NCBI RefSeq assembly: GCF_003385115.1
Contig: NZ_QUNI01000005.1
Location: forward strand, 314,446-378,445
Source of the DNA: Flavobacterium aquicola
GTDB lineage: Bacteria; Bacteroidota; Bacteroidia; Flavobacteriales; Flavobacteriaceae
Direction of reading: 5' to 3'
DNA length: 64,000 bases
The notes under the pieces are model-generated. The model saw only the letters and a program-made list of their open reading frames with translations, searched no databases and was not told the origin of the DNA. Positions 27,783 to 35,550 of this stretch are shown one piece after another. How positions within the stretch are numbered: position 1 is the stretch's first letter; each line of letters begins with the position of its first letter. The position numbers and the translations under genes are program-made.

Positions 27783-28205
27783 ATGTACAACATTCTACAA
27801 AAAGCACACTCTGGATGGGCTTATATTGCATTGTTAGTTCTTGTTATAGCGGTCGTTAATGCCATAATAGGAATGTCTTCCAAAAAAGAATTTACTCCAA
27901 AAGACAGGAAAATAGCTTTGTTTGGATTAATTGGAACACACGTTCAATTAATGTTTGGTTTAATTTTGTATTTTGTATCTCCGCTGGGATTAGCTTCTTT
28001 GGGTCAAATGTCAGATAAAGCATTGCGATTAACTTCATTAGAACATCCTTTGGTTAATATAATTGCAGTCACTCTGATTACAATTGGCTGGTCAAAGCAT
28101 AAAAAAGCAACTACAAGCGAGTCAAAATTTAAAGGCTTTGCTATATTTTACGGCTTAGGATTAGTGCTTATTTTAAGCAGAATTCCATGGTCCTTGTGGT
28201 TTTAA
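27783..28205 (+). CDS. Four-helix membrane protein (cytochrome b-like annotation in relatives)
   Basis: 140 residues with four hydrophobic helices at about residues 12-30, 45-65, 88-105 and 118-138. Conserved-looking histidines occur in KAHSGW (near residue 9), IGTHVQL and LEHPLVN, spaced as possible haem ligands on different helices. Relatives in Flavobacteriaceae are often labelled cytochrome B, which the sequence neither proves nor excludes. Inner membrane. Single gene between two terminators. Confidence 0.7.
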   Translation: MYNILQKAHSGWAYIALLVLVIAVVNAIIGMSSKKEFTPKDRKIALFGLIGTHVQLMFGLILYFVSPLGLASLGQMSDKALRLTSLEHPLVNIIAVTLITIGWSKHKKATTSESKFKGFAIFYGLGLVLILSRIPWSLWF

Positions 28206-28214
28206 ACCATTTAT

Positions 28215-28240
28215 AAAGTCCTGAAAAGGACTTTTTTTTT
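28215..28240 (+). terminator. Intrinsic terminator after the small membrane protein gene
   Basis: Stem AAAGTCC/GGACTTT with loop TGAAAA and nine T. Confidence 0.92.
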
Positions 28241-28283
28241 CCAATTTTTTTTGCGCATCAAAGTTTCACCTAATAAACTCTAA

Positions 28284-28778
28284 ATGAAAAAAATAATCAC
28301 ACTTTTATTTTTACTTGTCAATCTTGGCATAGTAAGCAGTCAAAGTACTATTATTAACAGCAAAAAATTTTCCATTAATAAAGACACTGTAAAAAAAGCG
28401 GCTAAAGTTGCTGAAAAAGTTGTTGAACCGGTTGCTATCGCCCCAGATACTGTAATTGTTGAGACTGGAAAATTTATGTTTTTTAAAAAAGATGCCCATG
28501 CTTCCTATTACCATGATAAATTTAATGGTAAAAAAACGGCTAGCGGAAAACGATTTGACAATAAAAAGTTAACAGCAGCACATCGAAAATTTCCTTTTGG
28601 AACCAAGCTTAGAATCACTAATGAAGCCAATGGTAAATCAGTAATAGTAGAGGTAATTGATAGAGGGCCTTTTGCCCGTGGGAGAGAAATTGATTTAAGC
28701 AAAAAAGCTTTCATGGATATTGCTTCCAATAAAAGCAGCGGAGCTGTAATTGTTAAAATTGAAGAATTACAAAAATAA
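28284..28778 (+). CDS. RlpA-like protein (septal ring lytic transglycosylase family)
   Basis: 164 residues: signal peptide (MKKIITLLFLLVNLGIVSSQ), a Lys/Val-rich linker, and a double-psi beta-barrel from about residue 78. Motifs: ASYYHDKFNGKKTASGKRFD, the tract PFGTKLRITN, and VIDRGPFARGREIDLS containing the catalytic Asp position of RlpA. It lacks a C-terminal SPOR domain and a lipobox, so it is a short periplasmic variant. Likely cleaves or binds peptidoglycan at division sites; function by family only. Confidence 0.88.
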   Translation: MKKIITLLFLLVNLGIVSSQSTIINSKKFSINKDTVKKAAKVAEKVVEPVAIAPDTVIVETGKFMFFKKDAHASYYHDKFNGKKTASGKRFDNKKLTAAHRKFPFGTKLRITNEANGKSVIVEVIDRGPFARGREIDLSKKAFMDIASNKSSGAVIVKIEELQK

Positions 28779-28804
28779 TTTTAGGCTTCAAGCATTAGCT
28801 TTAA

Positions 28805-29272
28805 TTACCAATTTTTAAAGGGATTTGTACTTAGATACGCATTGTAAAATCGTTTGTCATTAGTAACTTCTTCTCCTAACCAAATTGGTTTTTCAAAGGA
28901 TTGAGTTTCATATTGCAGTTCAATTTCAGCCATAATCAAACCTTCATTGTCGCCGTAGAATTCATCTATTTCAATAATATGAAGACCAGCTTTAACCTCA
29001 AATCTAGTTTTGTCAATTACGCCAGCTTCGCATAAAAGCAATAAACTTTCGGCTTCATCAACAGGAATTTCTTTTTCCCATTCAAAACGGGACAAACCGG
29101 ATTCGCTGGATATTCCTTTTATGGTCAAAAAACCTTTGCTGCCTTTTATTCGCACACGGACTGTTCTTTCGCGAACGGAACTCAAATAACCTTGTTTTAT
29201 TCTATTTTGAGTAAAAGCCTCTGTTTTAAAAGCCTCTGAAGTAACCAAAAATTTTCGTTCTATTTCAAGCAT
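28805..29272 (-). CDS. CYTH domain protein (triphosphate tunnel metalloenzyme)
   Basis: 155 residues. The N-terminal EIERKF is the ExExK signature of the CYTH superfamily, followed by alternating charged strands (TVRVRIKG, FLTIKGI, FEWEKEIP, KTRFEV, EIDEFYG, MAEIELQ) lining the tunnel that binds triphosphate. Family members hydrolyse inorganic triphosphate or thiamine triphosphate, or act as adenylate cyclases; short bacterial members like this one are usually triphosphatases. It converges with the RlpA gene. Cytoplasmic. Confidence 0.9.
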   Translation of the reverse strand: MLEIERKFLVTSEAFKTEAFTQNRIKQGYLSSVRERTVRVRIKGSKGFLTIKGISSESGLSRFEWEKEIPVDEAESLLLLCEAGVIDKTRFEVKAGLHIIEIDEFYGDNEGLIMAEIELQYETQSFEKPIWLGEEVTNDKRFYNAYLSTNPFKNW

Positions 29273-29442
29273 TTTGAAGATTATTTTTTATGAGAATAAG
29301 AAAATTTATTCAGCTGTTCATAATATCTTTTTCTTTTTAAAGAAAAGGCAAATGCAAAAGAGATTTTACATCTGAGCTAGTATGTTGGTCAAAGATATTC
29401 ATTTATTTTACAGTAAAGGCGTTCCCTTTTTTTAAAACGGTC

Positions 29443-29450
29443 TAAATTTG
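29443..29450 (+). promoter_or_regulatory. dinB promoter -7 box, four bases from the start codon
   Basis: TAAATTTG ends 4 bases before the dinB ATG, placing transcription start at or next to the A of the start codon, which would give a leaderless mRNA. Confidence 0.65.
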
Positions 29451-29454
29451 CAGT

Positions 29455-30537
29455 ATGTCCGAACCGCTTCCATATAGAAAAATCATACACATCGACATGG
29501 ATGCTTTCTATGCCTCGGTGGAGCAAATGGATAACCCCGAACTGCGTGGAAAGCCTATTGCGGTTGGCGGAGCCGAAAATCGGGGAGTGGTGTCGGCGGC
29601 TAGTTATGAAGCCCGAAAATTTGGAGTCCGTTCAGCGATAAGTGGTTTTTTGGCCAAAAAGAACTGTCCAGAACTCATTTTTGTCCGGCCTCGTTTTGAC
29701 CGATACAAAGAAATATCCAAAAAAATCCACAAAATATTCTCTGATTATACCGATTTGATAGAGCCGCTTTCACTGGACGAAGCTTATCTGGATGTTACTA
29801 AAAACAAAAAAGGAAATCCCAGTGCCAGTTTATTGGCACAGGAAATAAGGGAAAGAATATTTAATGAAGTCGGATTAACGGCTTCGGCGGGGATTTCGGT
29901 GAATAAATTTGTTGCCAAAATTGCGAGCGATTACAATAAACCCAACGGTCAGAAAACGGTTAGTCCAGATGAAGTCATTGCTTTTTTAGAACAATTACCA
30001 ATTCAGAAATTTTATGGCGTAGGAAAAGTTACTGCCGAAAAAATGTTTCAGCTAGGAATATTTACCGGCATGGATTTGAAATTGAAGCCGATTGAATTTT
30101 TGGAAAAACATTTTGGTAAGTCGGGTAGTTTCTATTATAATGTAGTGAGGGGCATTCACAATAGTGAAGTAAAGTCAAACCGTATTACTAAATCCGTTGC
30201 TGCCGAACATACTTTTGATGTTAATCTTTCTTCTGAAATATTCATGATCGAAAGGCTTGAAAAAATAGCGCAGGAATTGGAACGCCGTTTAAAAAAATAC
30301 CAAATTTCTGGTAAAACCATTACGCTGAAAATAAAATACAGCGATTTTACACAACAAACAAGGAGTAAATCTATGCCTTATTTTATTTCGGACAAATCAC
30401 TGATTCTGGAAACCGTCAAAGAATTATTATATCAAGAGAAAATGAAAGACTCGGTACGGCTTCTTGGGATTTCTTTAAGTAACTTGAATAACGAAATCAA
30501 AAAAACAATTGTGGTGCAGCTAAAATTTGATTTCTAA
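29455..30537 (+). CDS. dinB: DNA polymerase IV (Y family)
   Basis: Error-prone translesion polymerase. 360 residues. Catalytic acidic residues are in IIHIDMDAFYASVEQ and PLSLDEAYLDVT; the steric gate and finger segment AASYEARKFGVRSAI follow. The HhH region (FYGVGKVTAEKM) and little-finger domain are complete. The C-terminus ends in QLKFDF, a plausible sliding-clamp-binding peptide (QLxLF-like). The transcript appears leaderless. No LexA-like operator was recognised upstream. Confidence 0.96.
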   Translation: MSEPLPYRKIIHIDMDAFYASVEQMDNPELRGKPIAVGGAENRGVVSAASYEARKFGVRSAISGFLAKKNCPELIFVRPRFDRYKEISKKIHKIFSDYTDLIEPLSLDEAYLDVTKNKKGNPSASLLAQEIRERIFNEVGLTASAGISVNKFVAKIASDYNKPNGQKTVSPDEVIAFLEQLPIQKFYGVGKVTAEKMFQLGIFTGMDLKLKPIEFLEKHFGKSGSFYYNVVRGIHNSEVKSNRITKSVAAEHTFDVNLSSEIFMIERLEKIAQELERRLKKYQISGKTITLKIKYSDFTQQTRSKSMPYFISDKSLILETVKELLYQEKMKDSVRLLGISLSNLNNEIKKTIVVQLKFDF

Positions 30538-30561
30538 CCGAGCTATAATTTTTTTTTATTG

Positions 30562-31500
30562 CTATTGTTGCTGCTGTTCGATATAACTTATCTGCTCATT
30601 TATTTCCTGGGGGATTTTTTCGAGCTGTACATCATTCATTTCTTCAAAATGACGTCCATCTTCATATCGTATAGAAACACTGACAGACAGCGTCTGTCTT
30701 GCCAATCCTTTAAAAGTACCTTTGATTAATGTGCAGTCATAAAAATTTCGTCCAACAGATAATTTTACGTGGTTGTCCATAGTCCAGATATTATTTGTTG
30801 GATCCAATCCCAGCCAGCCTTGAATTGGAGAGTAAATTTCGACCCAGGCATGTGTGGCTCCTTCGCCTCTTAGTCCGCTTTCGTTCGGGCAGACATAACC
30901 GCTTACATATCTAGAAGGAATACCTGCAGTTCTTAAAAATTGCAGTAAGACGTGAGCAAAATCTTGGCAGACACCTTTTTTTAATTCCAGAATTTCATCA
31001 ATTGTAGTTTCTATATTGGTGATTCCTTTAGTGTACGTAAAGTTGTTAAATATATATTCATTGCATAATTGTGCAACAGTTATTATTGAATTATTGGCAG
31101 CATCAAAGGATGCTAAAACAGCATCAATATCTTGTTGTCTTGCTATTGTTTCGGGATAACTGAGTCTTAATAATGTGATGTCATTATTTTTTTCTTCTTG
31201 TAAATCTTTTGCGGTTGTAATTTCGGCTTCTGGAATTTTAAGAGAATGATTTACACGAACTGTCATCCGGGATTCGATTGTCATTTCATTATGTGCTGCC
31301 AGATTATTGAAGTTTGCTACACGATTGCCGTAATAATCCCGAAAATATTCTATTTCAGGATCGTGCGAAATTAGCAGCTGGTGATCAAGTACTTCCTGAT
31401 CCTTAAAATGATGAGGAAACAAACGAATTTCGTTTATACTTTCTTTTATGGGTAAGCTGTATTGATATTTAGTGATATGTGTTATTTTAAATATTGCCAT
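30562..31500 (-). CDS. Transglutaminase-like cysteine peptidase of the ATP-grasp/alpha-E operon
   Basis: 312 residues: an N-terminal bacterial transglutaminase-associated beta domain (ITHITKYQYSLPIKESINEIRL) and a catalytic core with Cys in KKGVCQDFAH, His in GATHAWVEIYSP and Asp in LGLDPTNNI. Members act as peptidases or amide-modifying enzymes. It is last in the operon, 6 bases after the alpha-E gene. Comparative work on ATP-grasp amidoligases has described this trio (circularly permuted ATP-grasp, alpha-E, transglutaminase-like) as a probable peptide synthesis or protein-tagging system; substrates are unknown. Confidence 0.93.
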   Translation of the reverse strand: MAIFKITHITKYQYSLPIKESINEIRLFPHHFKDQEVLDHQLLISHDPEIEYFRDYYGNRVANFNNLAAHNEMTIESRMTVRVNHSLKIPEAEITTAKDLQEEKNNDITLLRLSYPETIARQQDIDAVLASFDAANNSIITVAQLCNEYIFNNFTYTKGITNIETTIDEILELKKGVCQDFAHVLLQFLRTAGIPSRYVSGYVCPNESGLRGEGATHAWVEIYSPIQGWLGLDPTNNIWTMDNHVKLSVGRNFYDCTLIKGTFKGLARQTLSVSVSIRYEDGRHFEEMNDVQLEKIPQEINEQISYIEQQQQ

Positions 31501-31506
31501 AAGGTG

Positions 31507-32460
31507 CTAAGTATAGGAGAAAAATAATTTTGAAAAATCGACAGAAAATTGATTAAGCTGTGTTTTTGTTGTTTCTAAAACCTCTTCCAATTGTTTGTTG
31601 GTCATGTGATGGTAATCGGTATAAACGATATAACTTTTTAATCTTCCAAATTGATTATACAATGTTCGGGCTTCGCTTATTTCGCTGTCTTTTACAAGGC
31701 AGTCCAAATATTTATTGATTAAGTCTAATGTAAAAATCACAGAATGTGCGAAATCATAATTAAAAATAACGTGTTCAACTATTTTTCTGTTATGTTTAAT
31801 GTTGCTGTAACTCTTGAGGTACAGTTCATAACCGGATAAGGAGAGCAAGAGCCTTTTCCAGTACATAACATCCTCGTTTCCGTCCAGATTATAATTGATC
31901 GGAATGTAATAAGCCTGAGTCATCGATATTGTCTGCAGGCATCGTTCAATTAGTTTACCAATACTCGAAAAACTCCAGCCAAGTCCTCTAGGCATTGTAA
32001 CATGGAAAATACCATTGTAAAGCAGCAGTTCTTTGTTAAGCTTATTTACGACCTTTAGAGCATCGGAGCCTTCCAGCTTTCTGGGAAGTTCGGGCGAATT
32101 CATATAATGATAGAGTGAATTGATATGTTCCCAGAGTTCTTTGGTAATTTTATCCTGTGAACCTCTGGCATTTTCACGTGCTTTTACAACCAGATTTTTA
32201 ACCGAGTTATGATTTTGACTGTCACAAATGATATATTTCAAAATAAAGGCAGTGTCGTTTTGGACTTCTTCTATTTGATCGTATGTCAAATTGGTATAGT
32301 ATCTTAATAAAGGTTTGTAACCTTGGCAGTCATCGGTTTCTTTATCAAATGAAAGAATGTAGCTTGTGTTAAGAGTTAATAACATCCCGTCTGTTCTTTC
32401 CATATATCTGTTGAGCCAGAACATTCCGTCTGCTACTCGGCTTAGCATATTTGCTTTCAT
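31507..32460 (-). CDS. Alpha-E domain protein
   Basis: 317 residues, all-helical. The N-terminus MLSRVADGMFWLNRYMERTD is the hallmark of the alpha-E domain, and LPRKLEGSDAL and VTMPRGLGWSFSSIGKLIERC are further conserved segments. The domain occurs almost only beside circularly permuted ATP-grasp ligases and transglutaminase-like peptidases, fused or separate, and is assumed to assist the ligase. It sits 6 bases before the transglutaminase gene and 129 bases after a 58-codon ORF, with a strong hairpin in that gap. Confidence 0.92.
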   Translation of the reverse strand: MKANMLSRVADGMFWLNRYMERTDGMLLTLNTSYILSFDKETDDCQGYKPLLRYYTNLTYDQIEEVQNDTAFILKYIICDSQNHNSVKNLVVKARENARGSQDKITKELWEHINSLYHYMNSPELPRKLEGSDALKVVNKLNKELLLYNGIFHVTMPRGLGWSFSSIGKLIERCLQTISMTQAYYIPINYNLDGNEDVMYWKRLLLSLSGYELYLKSYSNIKHNRKIVEHVIFNYDFAHSVIFTLDLINKYLDCLVKDSEISEARTLYNQFGRLKSYIVYTDYHHMTNKQLEEVLETTKTQLNQFSVDFSKLFFSYT

Positions 32461-32520
32461 TTGAATTGGTTTTTAAATTTAGATAAACAGCGTTTGATTG
32501 TTAGAAACTCAATGATTATA

Positions 32521-32568
32521 TTTTCTTCTGATGCGAGATTCTACTATGGATGCATCAGAAGAAATATA
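32521..32568 (-). other. Long inverted repeat (RNA hairpin) inside the ATP-grasp operon
   Basis: Arms TTTCTTCTGATGC (32522-32534) and GCATCAGAAGAAA (32552-32564) pair perfectly for 13 bp and extend by TATA after a one-base bulge; loop of 17 bases. No T-run follows on the minus strand, so it is not a standard terminator. It lies in the leader between the 58-codon ORF and the alpha-E gene and may stabilise or process the mRNA. Confidence 0.75.
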
Positions 32569-32589
32569 AGGTTATATTAATTCTTTGTT

Positions 32590-32766
32590 CTAACATTTGT
32601 AAATAATCGGTTCGACTATAGTTTCAAAAATAGATTCTATAATTGGAGCTTGAGAGTCCATTTTGATTGCTGTTTCTTTTTTTATTAAATGATTTGAAAC
32701 GATTGCAGTTTCGGTGCTGAGTAAAAACATCCCGTCTTTAATTCCACTTGTCATGATTGTTTTCAT
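32590..32766 (-). CDS. Small ORF in the ATP-grasp operon, possible peptide substrate
   Basis: 58 codons from ATG 32766 to TAG, beginning MKTIMTSGIKDGMFLLSTE and ending EPIIYKC, with cysteine as the last residue. It has no known motif. It lies between the 124-residue gene and the alpha-E gene, same strand, 59 bases after the former. The MLSxxTAIVS-like core and terminal Cys are compatible with a short peptide acted on by the neighbouring ligase or peptidase, but this is speculation; a chance ORF is possible. Confidence 0.45.
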   Translation of the reverse strand: MKTIMTSGIKDGMFLLSTETAIVSNHLIKKETAIKMDSQAPIIESIFETIVEPIIYKC

Positions 32767-32825
32767 AGGTATAAAAATTTATTGGTTATAATTTATATTG
32801 AAACATTGGTTTGGTTTATTGCTTT

Positions 32826-33200
32826 TTAAAAATTAAAAAAGCTGAGTTTAATTTTCTTTACAAATTGAAGGATTTTATTTTCTGATGTTGTGTTTGTCGT
32901 AATTTCCAATTTGGGAACAGTAATAGTTTCAGTAAATTTTATTTTGGCCTTTTTTGCTTTTTTTGTTTTTTTTTTACTGGGTTCTATTTCGATATTTATT
33001 CCGTCAAAAGGATCTGCCAGAGGATCAAAACTTATACTTTGTGATATTGTTGTACTTGATTTTTCATCATTTTTTTCTTCAGTAGAACTAGGTTTAAATT
33101 CAGTAGGTTTTGAATGATTTAAATGTTCTATCACCATTTCAGGTAAAAAAGCAAACTTTGTGCTTTCGTTTTTTTCGAGATTTGTTTTATTCTTTTCCAT
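32826..33200 (-). CDS. Lys/Ser/Thr-rich disordered protein in the ATP-grasp operon
   Basis: 124 residues, low-complexity: poly-charged N-terminal half (EKNKTNLEKNESTKF, EEKNDEKSSTT), a Lys-rich block KKKTKKAKKAKIKF (about residues 76-90) and an amphipathic tail ending KLSFFNF. No signal peptide or fold expected. It begins 29 bases after the ATP-grasp gene, so it belongs to the operon. I know no family; disorder and location make it a candidate substrate or scaffold of the ligase system. Confidence 0.65.
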   Translation of the reverse strand: MEKNKTNLEKNESTKFAFLPEMVIEHLNHSKPTEFKPSSTEEKNDEKSSTTISQSISFDPLADPFDGINIEIEPSKKKTKKAKKAKIKFTETITVPKLEITTNTTSENKILQFVKKIKLSFFNF

Positions 33201-33229
33201 TTGTATTCATTTTAAAAATTAAAATGAAA

Positions 33230-34666
33230 TTACTTTATGATCCAAGTATCTTTACTTCCTCCTCCTTGAGAAGAGTTTACGACCAATGAACCTTCGGTTA
33301 GTGCGACTCGAGTAAGTCCTCCAGGTACAATTTCTACTCCATTGGGTCCGCATAAAGCATAGGGCCTTAAATCAACATGGCGTAATTTCAATTGGCCATC
33401 AATAAGACATGGGACTGTGCTTAGTTGAATTATAGGTTGTGCTATAAAATTTCTAGGGTTTGCGAGAATGGCTGTCTTTCCATTTTCAAGTTCTTCTGGG
33501 GTTGCTTTATTCCCCATAATCATTCCATATCCGCCGCTTCCATTGGTTTCTTTAATTACCATGTTTTCCATATCGGCAAATACTAGTTCTCTTTCATCTA
33601 TATTTTCCATTTGGTATGTTGGAACATTTTTAAGTATTGGTTCTTCGTTAAGGTAATATTTGATCATATCTGGGACATAAGCATAAACAGCTTTGTCGTC
33701 GGCAACACCATTACCAACAGCGTTTACTAAAGCTACTGTGCCATGACGGTAAGCGCTTATTAGGCCAGGCACACCTAGTGTACTGTCTGGTTTGAAAACC
33801 AATGGATCTAGATAATCGTCATCTAGACGTCTGTAAATAACATCTACTTGCTGTAAGCCCGACGTCGTTTTCATATAGACCCTATTATTGTTTACTACAA
33901 GATCTCTTCCTTCTACAAGTGGAATACCCATTTGTCTCGCTAAAAAAGTATGCTCATAATATGCCGAATTATAAACACCTGGTGTAAGCAGTACTACATT
34001 GGGTTTAGAAACATTGCGCGGTGAAAGCGAAATCAATATGTTGTGAAATATATTTGGATAGTTGCCTACAGTGTTTACTTTATTAGTTGCAAGCATATCG
34101 GGGAAAATACGTTTTGTAATTTCTCGGTTTTCCAGCATATAGCTCACGCCACTTGGGCATCTTAGATTGTCTTCCAGAACATAGAATTCACCTTTAGCAC
34201 CGCGTATTAAATCAATTCCGGCGATATGCACATGGATATTATGAGGGACTTTTATTCCGTGAACTTCCTGTATATAATGGGGGCATGAGGCAACTAATGA
34301 AGCAGGAATTATGCCGTCTTTTATAATTTGCTGTCCGTTGTATACATCCTCCAAAAATAAGTTAAGGGCTTTTAACCGCTGTTTAATGCCGGTTTCTACT
34401 TCGCTCCACTCTGCTTTTGTAATAATCCTAGGAATGATATCAAAAGGAAAGATTCGTTCAATTCCCTGATTGTTATCGCTGTAAACCGTAAAGGTAATTC
34501 CCTGATTCATGAATAAATCTGAAGCCTGAATCTGTTTGTCATTTAGGCTTTCTGGATTTAAATTTTGTAACGTATTTAGGACTTGAGCGTATGAATCTCG
34601 AACGCCTTCATTAGAGAACATTTCGTCCCAGCCTTTTGGGTTTAATTGCGGTATAAGTTTCATCAT
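33230..34666 (-). CDS. Circularly permuted ATP-grasp type 2 ligase
   Basis: 478 residues, first gene of the operon. Recognised by GWDEMFSNEGVRDSYAQ at the N-terminus, the RIFPFDIIPRII segment, HVHIAGIDLIRG and VLEDNLRCPSGVSYMLENR (nucleotide and metal site of the permuted ATP-grasp), VDVIYRRLDDDYLDPL, and GSGGYGMIMG (glycine-rich loop). Predicted to form amide bonds using ATP, joining an amino acid or amine to a peptide or protein. The downstream genes are two small ORFs, alpha-E and a transglutaminase-like peptidase. Start MMKL; the second Met is equally possible. Confidence 0.93.
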   Translation of the reverse strand: MMKLIPQLNPKGWDEMFSNEGVRDSYAQVLNTLQNLNPESLNDKQIQASDLFMNQGITFTVYSDNNQGIERIFPFDIIPRIITKAEWSEVETGIKQRLKALNLFLEDVYNGQQIIKDGIIPASLVASCPHYIQEVHGIKVPHNIHVHIAGIDLIRGAKGEFYVLEDNLRCPSGVSYMLENREITKRIFPDMLATNKVNTVGNYPNIFHNILISLSPRNVSKPNVVLLTPGVYNSAYYEHTFLARQMGIPLVEGRDLVVNNNRVYMKTTSGLQQVDVIYRRLDDDYLDPLVFKPDSTLGVPGLISAYRHGTVALVNAVGNGVADDKAVYAYVPDMIKYYLNEEPILKNVPTYQMENIDERELVFADMENMVIKETNGSGGYGMIMGNKATPEELENGKTAILANPRNFIAQPIIQLSTVPCLIDGQLKLRHVDLRPYALCGPNGVEIVPGGLTRVALTEGSLVVNSSQGGGSKDTWIIK

Positions 34667-35074
34667 GTTTCCCTAATATTAAATAATCAACAATTTTTCG
34701 AAATAGGGTCTTATATGGACATATTTTAGACTAAGTTATTAAATTATTATCGGTGAAATTGACATTTACATGATTATTTTTCAATTTATGCGATTTTGAT
34801 TTTTAGTCAATATTTTTTTAAAGATTTTAATTTTTTAGCCTAATTTTTTGATTGATTTCGCATTTCAATATTTTAATTTTCGATAACATTCTGGATGCCA
34901 GTAATAAGATTTTGCTTTTAAAGAGTTTTATTGAATAAAGGATACGAAGCTTGTTGACAGTTTCATTATCTCTGTTGAGAAATGAATTTCTAATTATGCT
35001 GCGTTAATGTATAATAATCTTGAAAAGTATTTTATGAAGGGGATAGTAATTTAGGATATCAAAAAGCTATACAA

Positions 35075-35218
35075 ATGGAATATTATGACTTAAAAGTAAC
35101 GTTCAAAAAATATAAGTGTTGTAAAAGTATAGGGACGCAGCCTGAAATAAGGATTGAGAAAGCGTTATGGAGCTTAGGTTATCGCTATCGAAAAAATAAC
35201 AAGACAGTTTTTTTCTAA
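35075..35218 (+). pseudogene. Truncated very-short-patch-repair (Vsr)-like endonuclease remnant
   Basis: 47 codons ending at TAA. The segment CKSIGTQPEIRIEKALWSLG followed by YRYRKNNKTVF matches the conserved N-terminal part of Vsr-type mismatch endonucleases (typically xxxKPEIxxxKALWxLGxRYRKN), which in full-length proteins continues into a catalytic GKPD segment. Here the frame stops just before that, and the first 15 residues do not look like the family. No methyltransferase or partner is nearby. A decayed piece of a restriction-associated gene. Confidence 0.65.
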
Positions 35219-35251
35219 AATTTAGATTAAAAAGTGGTCATTACTACAAAC

Positions 35252-35284
35252 AAAAAAATCCTAACCATTTCTGATTAGGATTTT
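35252..35284 (-). terminator. Minus-strand terminator hairpin next to a tRNA-end-like sequence
   Basis: AAAATCCTAA (35255-35264) pairs with TTAGGATTTT (35275-35284); on the minus strand it is followed by seven T. No intact minus-strand gene ends here. Confidence 0.75.
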
Positions 35285-35313
35285 GCTCCCCTAACTGGTA
35301 GTTTCTCGAACCA
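35285..35313. other. Candidate left attachment site of the island
   Basis: GCTCCCC at 35285-35291 and CTCGAACCA at 35305-35313 are both also present in the tRNA-Asn at the right end (48431-48437, 48446-48454), in the same order and orientation, but with a different interval. A minus-strand terminator sits just outside in both places. It may be attL or a decayed tRNA 3' end. Confidence 0.3.
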
Positions 35314-35550
35314 TTTTATTGAAGATCTCAAGAAAATATACGATTTAAAAGGGCTAATTGATGTTTCACAGCATACAAGATTAATAAGTCAAAAATGATG
35401 TATCCCAAGTTCTCATTGATTATAGCCTCCTATAATATACTTGAACCAATAGCAAATATGCATTGGGATAGAGGTGAGTTTTGTAAAGATGCCTAGATAT
35501 GTTAGTAGTATGTACGGTATTACACTAAAGAGAACTTAATTGAGTAGATT

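Larger units (their letters stand above)
34667..35550. other. Long intergenic/degenerate region at the left edge of the island
   Basis: 884 bases without an intact gene. Left part AT-rich, probably holding the promoter of the ATP-grasp operon. A broken vsr-like frame lies at 35075-35218, a minus-strand terminator hairpin at 35252-35284, and a tRNA-3'-end-like sequence at 35285-35313. A further open fragment without start (35291-35398, SNHFIEDLKKIYDLKG) has no recognised homology. It appears to be a junction of decayed mobile DNA. Confidence 0.55.

Noticed and set aside
35291..35398. Open fragment SNHFIEDLKKIYDLKG as a gene
   Set aside because: No start codon, no promoter and no recognised homology; probably part of the junction debris.
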